DNA from: Lepidurus packardi
Lineage: Eukaryota > Arthropoda > Branchiopoda > Notostraca > Triopsidae
Assembly: GCA_023053545.1 (NCBI GenBank)
Contig: JAKZAN010000111.1
Location: 1-64,000 of the forward strand
Direction: 5' to 3'
Length of the DNA: 64,000 nucleotides
Made by a program: the position numbers and the translations under genes. Positions within the stretch are counted from its first letter, which is position 1; the number at the start of each line of letters is the position of its first letter. The notes beneath the pieces are model-generated. The model was not told where the DNA came from, made no database searches, and saw nothing but the letters and a program-made list of their open reading frames with translations. Positions 34,961 through 46,334 of this stretch are shown one piece after another.

Positions 34961-37206
34961 TTACAAGACGAAATCTAAACGACGATTTTTCTTCCCTGCA
35001 AATACATTTATAACTTCTTCAGAACAGAGAGGAACAGTTCTGTGTACAGACAGAAGAGCTAGGCCTGTTAGTCTGTCCTCTCCGGTTGAGCTTCTCAACC
35101 ATGTTTTTAGCCTTCTCAGGCTCGAAAAACTTCTTTCCGCTGTCGCCGTACTAACCGGCCATGTGGCGATAACTGCAAGCAAAAGAGAAACATTCGGAAA
35201 GTATGCCGGATTACATGCCTGAAGTGCAGTCAATGCAGAAGATGGCCTATCGACTTGTGGAATATTTTCCCACTTTGAACGCCAGAGAGCAATCTCTTGC
35301 TTTAAGCAATCGGCTTCGGGAAGAATGTCACCATAAAAATCTTCTAAAGATTTCGTATCAAGTTGCGCGATTTCTGCTCCTGTAATTTTTGAGGGGATTA
35401 TCGAGCTAAGCGAAGAAAGGAGACTCTGATGAACAATAAATCGTCGTTCAAGCTCGCCTATAAAATGATCAAGGAACGGAATGAAAACCGTTCTTCTGTA
35501 GAAATCATTTAAGCTTGAGTCATTGTCTGTACTTAACTTGCCTCTTGTACGCGGATGAGTCATTTCAATGCCTAACTTAGCAGCTAAGCTCTTCTAATCG
35601 CTAACGATCGAAGTGAAAGAGGTGTCTGCATTCTGTCGCATTTCCTTGACCCTGCTCAAGACCGTTTCAACGTGTTTGCAAGCATCCGCTAAGTCACAGT
35701 CAGTAGACTGGAGAACTTTACAAAGAGGAAGTGTAAGAGAAAAGAGTTCTCTAGCGACATGAAGAGTGACGATGAATTGACTTTGGTGCATAGCATCCAA
35801 CAACTGTACAGCTTTCGCAGAAGTCTCGGCGTTGCTTGCATTTTGTTCTAGATATTCGAGGGATCGTAGGACGGGCTCGTAAAGCTCGAGAAGGCGGATA
35901 ACGGCATCGTGGCGCTCCACCCACCTGATTTCACAAAGGTTGACCAGACTTTGCTTACGGTTATCGGGCATAAACTGCTGAATTTTCTGTCTCAGGACAT
36001 GAGTACGAAGCGGCGAGGAGCCGAAAAAATTACAGATAAGTGACAACGTTCCAAAGCATTGTTTAATAGCTGCAATCGAGCAAGCTGAAGATATAATTAA
36101 ATTTAAGCTGTGTTCACTGCAGTGCAGATAAGTTGCTTTTTTGTACTTCTCGCGTATGATAGCTTGGACACCCCTGAGATGGCCACTCATTGAGGCAGCC
36201 CCATCGTAGCCCTGTCCGACAAGCTTATGCATTTCTAATCCGAGATTTTCTAAGTACTGTAGGATAGTATTAGCAAGACCCTGCCCTGTTAAGTCATCAA
36301 CGTGAACAAAGCCTAGAAAATCCTCTTGCGGATTGCCACTTGTTAAGTAACGAACACAAATTGAAAGTTGTTCAATGTTAGAAATGTCCGCTGTTTCGTC
36401 AGCGAGAATAGAGAAGCAAGGGCTTGCGCTAATGTTCCTGACTATAGCCTGCTGGATCAACTCTCCGCACACCGCTATTAACCCGTTCTGGATTCTCGTT
36501 GAAATATACATAGCGTTTGCAGAAGCAGAACGGAGGTGTTCCTTAAGAATCTCGTCGCCGCTTTTAGCGCGCATTCTGAGGAGAGCGCGGAAATTGCCGT
36601 CATTAATAAGAGGTTCCGGCTCGTCAATCAAAATAGGACCGGAATCGTTCGAGCCTCGAAGGGCAAGTTGTTGCCGTCCACAGAAAATAATCGTCTCGAC
36701 AATAGGTTTTAGCCTTTGTCGGTTTTCTTGGACTTGTGTTCTCCTAGCTGTGTCCAGCTGCTCGATAATACTACCCTGACGGTTTTCGCAAACATAAACA
36801 AAGTTCTCTGCGCAAACCATAGAATCTCGATGAAACTGCGCTTCACTATGGCGTTTGAATTCTCCGAGCGCTTTTTTCAATTATTAAAAGGCTTAGAAAC
36901 AAATAGAGACAGTTTCTGATGCGAACCCTTACCCCCTGTTTATGCCGCGAAGAACACACAGGGCCTACAGAATGCTCCGTCTTCAGACGGAGAATAGGAA
37001 AGCCACGAGAAACGGCTAAGCCAGCCAATTTGAAATTTTAGGTTTCTTGGTCCCGTAACGGGGAAACGGTAAGAAAAATCAGGTACCCATGGATATTTAA
37101 GTAAGCTAAGTTTCATAGTGGAGTCTAGCTCAGAGGACATGCTAACAAATTTTCCTATGTCGTTTGGAAAAGCGGAAACCCGAGAAGTGGACGAGCTACC
37201 TGACAT
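34961..37206 (-). pseudogene. hAT transposase with TTF-type zinc finger and hATC domain
   Basis: Reads on the minus strand from an ATG at 37206. N-terminal TTF-type finger region (PRNLKFQIGWLSRFSWLSYS, then FCRPCVFF), then a DUF4371-like catalytic region (ILADETADISNIEQLSICVR, GQGYDGAASMSG, HCSEHSLNLI, WVERHDAV) and the hATC dimerisation domain (WPVSTATAERSFSSLRRLKTW). Lesions: TAA after FFAA at about 36940; a one-base deletion near 36880 that turns a tryptophan codon into TGA and shifts the frame; and one in-frame TAG at 35594-35596 between catalytic and hATC parts. Apart from these the protein is well kept. It resembles ZMYM1/52-kDa-repressor-like hAT transposases. It is inactive as it stands. 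Confidence 0.88.
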
Positions 37207-37295
37207 AGCAGAGAAGTACCTGGTTGCGATACACTGGAATCGCCTGTGGCCTCTTGCTGGGTAGCTGCCAAGTCCTCTCGAGTAGTTGAACACCC

Positions 37296-37845
37296 AGGTC
37301 CAGGTGTCACAGAATTTTCCACCTTTACTGCCTTAGGTAGGAAGTAAGATTTGATGTCTACTTTGCGCTTCGGAACTCAACCTGTGAAATGATCACAGAC
37401 CTAAACTGAGGTAACGAATCGAGAAACTAGCGAATACGACCTAACACGCTAAGCTTGTTGTCTGGGAAGTCTCAGATATGAAACTGAGCTAGCTTGACTT
37501 CGACCACGTTTAAAAACTCCCGTGTTTTCCTTTCCACTCCTTTCTGCAAGACAGGAAGGGGATAACACGGGGGAAAGAAAAAGTTACAAAAATGTTACTT
37601 GTGGGGGAGAAACAGCGAAGGCCCGAAGGAACGTAACGCAAAAAGAAAATATGAAGGTTTCTCCAGCTCGCCTCCATTTGCACAGCTTTCCGGTAAGGAA
37701 AGGGCAAAGGAGGATACGAAAAAGGAGAAAAGTTATCGCGTTGTTCGAGCTTCAAAACAGTCAAACAAAACCAAAGCTCCATTCGAAATAAACTTCTCAA
37801 GTACCATATGCTAGAAAAACTTATATTTTTCATTTGCGGACACAT
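37296..37845. other. 5' untranslated flank of the hAT pseudogene
   Basis: No gene seen. It lies between the transposase start and the element's presumed right end near 37895. Confidence 0.4.
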
Positions 37846-37895
37846 TTCGGGGGGGGGGTTTAAACCCCCCGAACCCCCCCCTGGGTACGGGCCTG
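37846..37895. repeat. hAT right terminus with G/C palindrome
   Basis: A run of about ten G, TTTAAA, then CCCCCC makes a palindrome around GGGGGGTTTAAACCCCCC. It is followed by CTGGGTACGGGCCTG, which read from the outside is CAGGCCCGTACCCAGG. CAGG-type ends with long G runs are typical of hAT elements. No matching left end was found near 34.4-34.9 kb, so the partner is lost or diverged. Confidence 0.5.
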
Positions 37896-38229
37896 CTTGC
37901 AGGTTACTTTCTGTGATACAGGGGGACGCATGGTCGCCTCAGTTTTCCTAACAACTTGTCACTATATTCGCGTTTGCCCATGGAATAACATTTATTGCCT
38001 GCGTTGTTAGCCTCTCTGATGAGTGTGTTCTGGGTTTGATGAAAGTCACAATATTCGGGGAGCCTTATCTCAGAAGTACTGGAAGACTTCTATGCCTGTG
38101 TCCCAGACAACTTGAACGGCTTCTTTTGTTTTCTAACTTCTTGGCAGGCTTAAGCTTTCGTCGTTGTTTTGCGTTCGGGTGTACTTAAATGCTTTTCCAT
38201 TCGCATGCATTTCTCTCCTGTTTTGCTTC
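37896..38229. other. Non-coding stretch
   Basis: No recognisable feature between the hAT terminus and the LINE fragment. Confidence 0.4.
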
Positions 38230-38690
38230 GCTTAGCCCACCTATTCCTCGGTGGGCATGTTCGGTCTGGCAATGACGAGAATACCTATACCTGGTTTTCC
38301 AGGTCCCACATCACAAATAAGATTGAACCTATCAGGATTTGGCTTGAAATCCGTATTGAGTTCCTGAAGGCACACTACATCTAGTTCATACTGTTCTATA
38401 CAGTTTGTCATGAATTTTTGTTTCATCGATTGTTTCAGTCCTCTGACATTTAAACTACATGTTTTAATTTCTTCGTTTAAAGCATCCATATTAGCGTGGG
38501 GTTCTGCCTGCCCTCGTCGCAGCAGTTCTCTGTGATTTGGTAGTTGGTACGTTCTTTTTTTTTGTACTTGTTGATCGTTTTACTGGTAAAATTGGTTCTT
38601 TCTGCATTTCCTTCCTTTTTCAACTTCTTGACTGGCCATCGATTTCACTGGGGTTTTTGAATTTTCATATTCATCTGTACGCATTTTTTT
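38230..38690 (-). pseudogene. LINE fragment: end of ORF1 and start of ORF2 endonuclease
   Basis: On the minus strand an ATG at 38489 opens a frame with the start of an APE-type endonuclease (TCSLNVRGLKQSMKQKF, then LDVVCLQELNTDF), the usual beginning of LINE ORF2. It stops at 38241 and the rest of ORF2 is absent. The sequence upstream on that strand (to about 38690) is lysine-rich, like the end of a LINE ORF1. It is truncated on both sides and abuts Gypsy element 1. It may belong to the same LINE family as the 32.7-33.4 kb copy, but the two fragments do not overlap. Confidence 0.7.
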
Positions 38691-38699
38691 AACGGAAGG

Positions 38700-41600
38700 T
38701 TGAGTCCTGATTTTTCGGCACCTTCTGATTTATACCAGAGGATGGCTAATATGGAAAAAAACATGGAATTAATTTTGACAAGATTGGGTGGAAAGAAGGA
38801 CAACCGTTGCTTCAATCGTGGCAAAGGAGTCAAATCGCAAAGGAAATCAGCTTCAGTAATGAATGTGGGGGTAGTGCCGGCTTATGTTGAAGGAACAGTG
38901 AATGATATTTCTGTGCCCTTTCTTGTAGACTCTGGTTCAGCCATTACACTTGTAAAACCTTGCGTGTTAAAACTATTTAATCCAGTACCAAAAATAAAAC
39001 CAGCTAATATCAGTGCAAAAACGGCGAACAATGATACGTTACCATTGCTCGGAAAAGTGAAACTGAAGTTTGGTGTGCTGGGGACAGATTTTGAACACGA
39101 AGTGTTTTTGAGTTCTGACATCTTTCAGGATTTTATCTTGGGACGAGATTTCCTGCGTCGCAATAAAATGGTGGTAGACTTTGAGCAGATGATTCTCAAG
39201 TACAAGTCCGTAACTACTCCTTTAATCAGTGAATCTTGTTTTACGGTGGCTGTGGTTGCGGATAAACAATTGTTGATTCCAGCTCATCACGAAATGGTGG
39301 TTGCAGTTCAAGTTCCTCATTGGAAGGGATATTCCGGTATTTTTGAGGGAGACAGGCAGCTTTGGAAAAAAATGTGATGGTTGGTAAAGCCCTTGTTACC
39401 AGGTCTGACGGAAGAATTCCGGTAAGAGTAGTTAATTCTGCACCTTTTCCGGTTCGGTTAAAAGCGAATGTGACGCTGGGAACTCTATCACTGTATTCTG
39501 AGAGCACAAATGTGAAGGGAATTTGTAATGTCGAAAATCGACCTGTAGAAGAGCTAGAAAATTCTGCGTTGTTGAACTTGTTTGAAGTCTCAGAAGGACT
39601 TTCGCCACTGGAGAAAGGCAAATTAGAAGAGCTTTTACAGAAGCACAAAAAAGTGATTTCTCTTCATAAGAAAGACCTGGGACGGACATCCTTGTTACGT
39701 CACGAAATCCACACGGGTTTCAACCCACCTCTTAGAGTTCATCCTCGGAGGGTCCCGGCTCACTGGAAACCTCAGTTGGAGGAGATGGTGACAGATCTTC
39801 TCGATCAGAAGGTCATCATTACTCCTTGAAATAGCCCTTGGAGTTCACCTGTCGTGATGATAAAAAAAAGGATGGGACTCTACGCTTATGCGTGGATTAC
39901 AGAGGCCTAAACAATTTGACAACTAAAGACGCATATCCTCTACCAAGGATAGATGACACTCTTGATGCTCTCGCGGGGTCAAAGTATTTTTCGACATTAG
40001 ATCTAGTCAGCGGTTACTATCAGCTCGAATTAGAGGAATCATCAAAATAAAAAACGGCATTTCAAACAACCAGTGGAGTATATGAGTTCAATGTCACGCC
40101 ATTTGGCTTGTGTAATGGACCTAGCTCGTTCCAACGACTGATGAAATTGGTTCTAAAAGGTCTTCAATGGAAGATATGCTTAATCTTGTGATAGTTTTTA
40201 GTAAGACGTTTGACGAACATCTTCAACGCCTTAGTGAAGTTTTTCAAAGGGTTGAAGACAGTAATTTGAAGATAAAACCTTCCAAGTGTAAATTGTTGTG
40301 TTCCGAGGTCCCATTTTTAGGACATGTAATAAGCCAGGCGGGTGTACACACCGATCCACACAAGACCTTGGCAATATCTGAATGGCCTCAACCGAAATCT
40401 GCGGATGAGATTCATCGGTTTTTGGGTTTAGCCTCATACTAAGGAAGGTTTGTTCCGCGATTCGCAGACATTGCAAAGCCATTGTATCATCTTACTGAGA
40501 AAAGTGTGCAATTTGACTGGACAGAAGAGTGTAAAAACGCTTTTACGGAGCTAAAAGAGAAACTGAGCGAAGCTCCCGTTCTAACGTATCCAGACCTGAC
40601 GAAACCATTTATAGTGGACACGGACGCCAGTAATGTTGGGCCGGATGCGGTGTTGAATCAATTGGTGGATAGTGAGGAAAAGCCCGTAGCTTACGCCAGT
40701 AGGTCTTTAACAAGGCCTGAATCGAAGTACTGTGTTACTAGAAAGGAATTGTTAGCTGTGAAATTTGCCATGTCCCAATTTGGGCACTACCTTTTAGGAC
40801 GACCTTTCACTCTACGAACTGACAACAGTGCAGTGGCGTGGTTAAAAACTTGTAAGAATCCGACTGGCCAGATGCTGAGATGGTTGCAGGAATTGGAGAG
40901 TTATCAATTTTCAATTATACATAGTCCCGGTAAGAAGCATACGAATGCGGATGCCCTTTCGCGAAGACCCTGTTCTCAGTGTGGCCAAGTGACGGATGGA
41001 AATGAGGAAGAAGAAGATGAAGAATATGGTGAAATACCTTGTGTTTCACCTTTGGCAGATCGTTTTGGGGTCTCAACTATAGCAAGTCATGATTTGTCAC
41101 CAGTGTTGATGCAACAGAACGACGATGCAAATCTTCGGATTGTGAGAAGTTGGTTGAAAAATTTAGTCAATATACCGAAGTCTGCACAAGGTTTGAACCC
41201 CACGTTACGCAGCTACTGGACTCAAAGGGACCTGCTATGCCTTCGGAACGGCGGGTTGTTCAGAAGATGGCAAATGTCAGGTAAGCGTGAATTATACTTA
41301 CCATTGGTGGCGGACAAGCAGAAGATGGCCATTCTAGAAGCTTACCACAATAATGACACTGCAGCTCATATGGGGTTTGAAAAAACCTTGGAAAAGCTTA
41401 GAGAAAGGTTTTACTGGCCTCGGATGAGGTCTGATGTGGCAGAATGGTGTAAAAAATGTCTGACTTGTCAACAAAGAAATCCAGTGCAAAAACTCGTAGA
41501 GCCCCTCTAAGAAATCTGCGAGCTGAATTCCCAAATCATATTGTCGCCATGGACATCTTAGGACCGCTTCGTGAAACGGTACGCGGTTATCGATACATCT

Positions 41601-42075
41601 AAGTAGTGGGGGATTTATTCACTAAATGCTTGGAGGCGTACCCTATTTGTGACCAAGAAAGTACAACGATGGCCAGCAAATTCCTATACGAGTACATTTG
41701 TCGCTTTGGGGCACCACTTCAGTTACACACGGATCAAGGAAGGAACTTTGAATCAAGATTACTGGCTGAAGTGTGTCAAATACTGGATATTCAGAAGACC
41801 CGTCCGACTCCGTATCATCCACAAAGTGATAGGTTTGTAGAACGTGCCAACAGAACTATTTTGGCGGGGCTAAGTAAATTAATTGAGTCAGGAGACGATT
41901 CTTGGGATGAGTTATTGCCCAAGGTGTTACTGGCTTACAGGTCTGGAGTACAGGCATCAACTAACTTTTCTCCAGCAATGTTGATGTTCGGACGGGAATT
42001 GCGGCTGCATGAAGACCTGATTTTTCAAAGGGCAAATATGACTGAAGAGACTAGTGGTGAGATTACTGAAACAGA
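38700..42075 (+). pseudogene. Gypsy element 1: protease to integrase, heavily mutated
   Basis: Outer element of the nested set, truncated at its left end. Protease (LVDSGSAITLV, FILGRDFLRRN) at 38700-39377; then reverse transcriptase ([43 protein letters not shown]), RNase H (VDTDASNVG, RTDNSAVAW), integrase zinc segment (HMGFEKTLEKL to CLTC) and core (AMDILGP, HTDQGRNF, SDRFVERANRT). Frame changes occur near 39370, 39865 and 40185. Stops include TGA after 39826, TAA at 40048-40050, TAA at 40440-40442 and TAA near 41600. The change near 40185 is a roughly 10-bp gap exactly where the YxDD catalytic box should be. At 42075 the gene is cut by element 2 and it resumes at 48959. Confidence 0.9.
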
Positions 42076-42097
42076 TGTGGAGAACGATCATTTTAAA

Positions 42098-45043
42098 GAT
42101 CATGGCCTAGTTATAGACGGCAAAGATCAAATGGTCTATTTTCCTCCTGTGAGTAGCCCAGACGCTTCCAATCCTGGTCACCAAACTGATCCTTTACCGA
42201 AAACCATAGTGGAACCAAATACCTGCTCTCCCACCCCGATTTTACCCAGCCCTCGACCAACCAACAATCCTGTTAAAGAACTTGTCCAAACCGTAGAACC
42301 AGAAGATGAATTTGCTCCTTTTCTCGCCGAAAATAAACAAATATCACAACTCCCAAGCCACCGAATCTTCCTTCAAAAGGATGTAGTCGTGTTTCCCGGC
42401 ACCAGTAGAATTGTACAAGGTCGAATTGACACTCCCAAAAATGTCGAAAACCCAACCAATTTCCTACCGCGATTTGGCCGAACTGGTATTGTAGAACCAG
42501 CTGAACTTTACCGCTCGTACATTTATGTCGAGCCAGTAATTGTCACCACTGACGGAAGCTCTGTTATTCCCATCGTAATTTCGAACATGTCTTCCGAGAC
42601 CGTCCGTCTTTCCTCCAAAGAATTCGTTGGTCTTTTAGACTTCGACGTTATTCCTAATCCCAGTCCCATTTCGGTGAATTCCGTCAATATCGAATATCGT
42701 ACTGAGGATCTCCTGCTAGCACAGCCCCAGCCCACCAAACTTGACGAACAAAAATTCAACATTGGCACTACCCTACCTGAACATCGAAGAGAAAAACTTG
42801 TAGCCCTATTAGAGCAAAACGCTGACATCTTTGCAAAATCCGATATGGATATGGGTCGAACAAACGAAGTCCAGCATACGATTGACGTCCAAGGACATCC
42901 TCCTATCCACCAAAGACCATACCGAGTACCAGAATCCCTTCAGACAACCATGGAAGACAAAATCAAGGCAATGCTAGAAGCAGGCGTGATCTCTGAATCT
43001 AACTCCCCCTGGGGATCACCAGTTCTTTTAGTAGACAAGAAAGACGGATCCAAACGATTAGTAATCGACTTTCGTAAACTTAACGCCGTGACCCGAAAAG
43101 ACCAATACCCCATGCCCAACATCCACGAGTCTCTAAACCATTTAGCCGAATCTAAATACTTTTCCCTTTTTGACCTTGTCAATGGATTTTGGCAGATCGA
43201 AATAGACCCGGTTGACCGCGAAAAGACCGCTTTCTCTTCCCCCTATGGCCATTACCAATTTAACCAAATGCCCTTTGGCTTATGCAATGCCCCTGCGACA
43301 TTTCAACGCCTGATGAACAACGTCCTAAAAGGTCTAGTGAACAAAATATGTCTAGCATATATTGATGACATCATTGTTTTCAGCAAAACTTTTGAAGATC
43401 ATTTGAACCGCATAGACCTAGTCTTCCAACGACTCCGAGAAGCCGGCCTTAAACTAAAACCGTCCAAATGTGAGTTTTTTAAAGAACGAATCAAGTATCT
43501 TGGACACATCGTTTCCGCCCAAGGTATTGAACCCGACCCCGACAAAGTATCCGCGATCTATAACTACCCTACACCGACCACCGTCAAGGAAGTCCAATCC
43601 TTTCTGGGTTTAGTTGGCTATTACCGTCGATTTATTAACAATTTCTCGAAAATTGCGCATCCATTGTCCAAATTAACGGTTAAGAACATTCCCTTTTGTT
43701 GGGAACCTGAGCAAGACGAAGCCTATGTCCTCCTTAAAGGCAAACTTATGCTTTGGCCTATTTTGGCTTACCCTAATTTCGACTCTCCATTTTTCTTACA
43801 TACCGACGCTTCCGATTTCGCTCTTGGTGCCGTGTTAGCCCAAACACAAGATTCTAAAGAAGTCGCCATCGCTTACGCTAGTCGAACCCTGTCGAAAGCC
43901 GAGAAAAATTACAGTACAACAGAAAAGGAAGCTTTAGCCGTAGTCTGGGCCATTAAACATTTTAGAACCTACCTGTACGGACGACACTTTACCGTCTTTA
44001 CTGATCACCATTCTCTCCGCTGGCTAATGTCCGTTAAGGATTCTTCTTCCCGATTAGTTCGTTGGTCTCTCACATTAGCCGAATATGATTATGATGTCCA
44101 GTATCGACCTGGCAGAGTTAACAAAAACGCTGACGCCCTCTCACGTATCCCCATAACCCCCGACCGAACTACTGAAACAAGTACTATTAGTACAGTCCAA
44201 ACCGACCAACCAGTCAACATCCTAAACATTACAGAAGAACAACTCCGAAAACTTCAATATGAAGACTCATACTGCAGACCCCTCTATGATTACCTTACCA
44301 CTGGAAAAATCCCCGAAAACGATCGTAGACCCCCCTGGCTATTTGAAATTGAAAATTATTTCGTCGACGAAAATAACGGTTTGCTCTATCACCTGTCTCT
44401 ACCCCGGATAAAAGCCCCACGAGATGAGGTCATTAACCAAATTGTCGTCCCAAAGGTCCTAATACGAGATGTCTTAACCATGAATCATGATCACCTTTTA
44501 GCCGGACACTTAGGATATTTTAAAACACTTAATCGTGTTCGCAGCCGATTTTTCTGGAAGACTATGTTCAATGACGTTAAAAGACATTGCCAGACTTGTC
44601 TACTCTGTGCTCGAAGAAAACCCGCTAGTTTGCAGAAAAACGCACTCCTAGGTACCTTACCTCCCGTTCAAGGTCCATTCCATCGCCTTGCTGTCGACAT
44701 TCTAGGTCCTTTTCCCCCTACAATGGATGGCAACCGATATCTCCTCGTCTTTGTCGACCACTTCACAAAATGGCCCGAAGCTTTCCCAATTCCAACCCAA
44801 GATGCAAGAACCGTAGCTCGAATTTTCGTAGAACACATAATTTGTAGACACGGTATCCCTTTTGAGCTCCTATCTGACCGTGGGACTAACTTCCTCTCTA
44901 AACTCGTTAAAGAAATTTGCGAGTACCTCAAGATCACTAAAACGAACACCACAGCCTATAATCCAAAATGCAACGGAATGGTCGAACGACATCACAGTAT
45001 CATCACAGACAGTATTGATGGACGGTATGGCGAAATTTTGTGA
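42098..45043 (+). pseudogene. Element 2 pol: RT, RNase H, integrase (first part)
   Basis: Open from the deletion point. A linker region precedes a complete-looking reverse transcriptase (KDGSKRLVIDFRKLN, FSLFDLVNGFWQIE, catalytic YIDD in LAYIDDIIVFSK), RNase H (HTDASDFALGAVL, FTDHHSLRW) and an integrase with zinc segment (HLGYFKTLNRVRS to CLLC) and core residues D (AVDILGPFP), D (LLSDRGTNF) and E (NGMVERHHSI). The frame ends at 45041-45043 after a frame change near 45010 inside the integrase. In the same frame the open reading extends left into element 1's integrase (from 41606), which makes a chimeric 1145-codon frame that is an insertion artefact. Protease is absent. Confidence 0.88.
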
Positions 45044-46292
45044 GGGAAGCCAAGGAAATTGGGATGAGCAAATCAATTTTGTCTTGTTTTCCTACCGAAC
45101 AGCCATTCACCCTAGCACCGATGAAACCCCTTTTTTCCTATTACACGGCCGAGATCCCAATATCGACGTCAATGCCTTTCTTGCCCCCCGTCGCCCAAAT
45201 TATGCTGTAACTGAAGACTACAAAGCTGAACTAGTTCAAAGGTTGCACCAGGCGTTCACATATGTCCGAGAACGACTGCTTTCCGCTCACGAAGACCAAA
45301 AAGAATATTACGATCGACGAATCAGACCCGTTACCTTTGAGATTGGCGACAAGGTCCTCAAATGCAATACTGCCCTGAAGGTTGGAGAATCCCCCAAACT
45401 AGCGCTCAACTCATGGATGGGACCGTACAGAATTATCAAGAAAACAGGAGATCAAACCTTGTTAATTCAAGACTCGAAAACTTTAAAAGACGAAAATGTG
45501 AATGTAAACAGACTAAAACACTACGTCGAACAAACGTTCGCTGGTGACACCCCTTTAACAGAGTCCAGTATTGAAAAATTGCCTGATCCGAAAATCCCTT
45601 CTATACCCCTTACCGTCGAGCAAACCCAAAAGCAACTGGCAGGTTTACTTAAGACCCTTACCGAACTTATTACCGGACCACCTCAACCACAGCCAGCAAA
45701 ACCATCCGAACTTCCTTGGAACAATGCCAGCACCTTACCTACTACCCTACTTCATCCTACCCACCAACACCTACATCCACATTCCCTTGCCACAACACTA
45801 TCTCCGCCCACAACCCCAAACAGTAACTAAGAAACTACCGGAGAAACTCATTCACCTAACTCTCCGAACATTCTTAACAACTCCGAAGACTCCGAATATT
45901 TGCAGATGCCAGCTCCTAATCGTGATTCAAGCACTCCAGGACCACCCCATGAACAAACTTGGTTAGATCATCGAAGTCCCGTTGGCCCAAACAATTCAAG
46001 CTCATCCACCGATACCAGCACAACAAATACAAGTTCATCATCATATGACTCCCCCGCCTTTGGCGATGATGCAACTTTTCGACCCCGTACACATAGCACA
46101 CCAGAAGACCATCGCACTCCTAACGAATCTCCACTCTCCGTCCGACCACGATCTCTATCCGTTAATGATCAACCTCCCTTACGCAGTATCCTCCAACCCC
46201 CTACTTTACAATTCCAACAACCTACCCAAACTACCCGCTCTGGTAGACAATCCAAACCGCCTGTCCGCTTCGCCGATCAAGTATTCAAGTAG
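45012..46292 (+). pseudogene. Element 2 integrase C-terminus and pol tail
   Basis: Continues the integrase in another frame: LFSYRTAIHPSTDETPFFLL, FEIGDKVLKCN, and SWMGPYRIIKKTGDQTLLI, then a proline-rich tail. A TAA at 45828-45830 interrupts it. The same frame continues to 46292 with a Ser/Thr/Pro-rich stretch and an end of the type RSGRQSKPPVRFADQV, which is a common closing motif of Gypsy pol products. The frame change near 45010 and this stop make the copy non-functional as read, unless the shift is a sequencing artefact. Confidence 0.8.
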
Positions 46293-46334
46293 AATTCATT
46301 TATAGGTCCAATCTTCGGAACAGTTGTTACCCTG

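Noticed and set aside
41606..45043. A single giant polyprotein gene
   Set aside because: Two different integrases and an LTR remnant show it is a junction of two elements.
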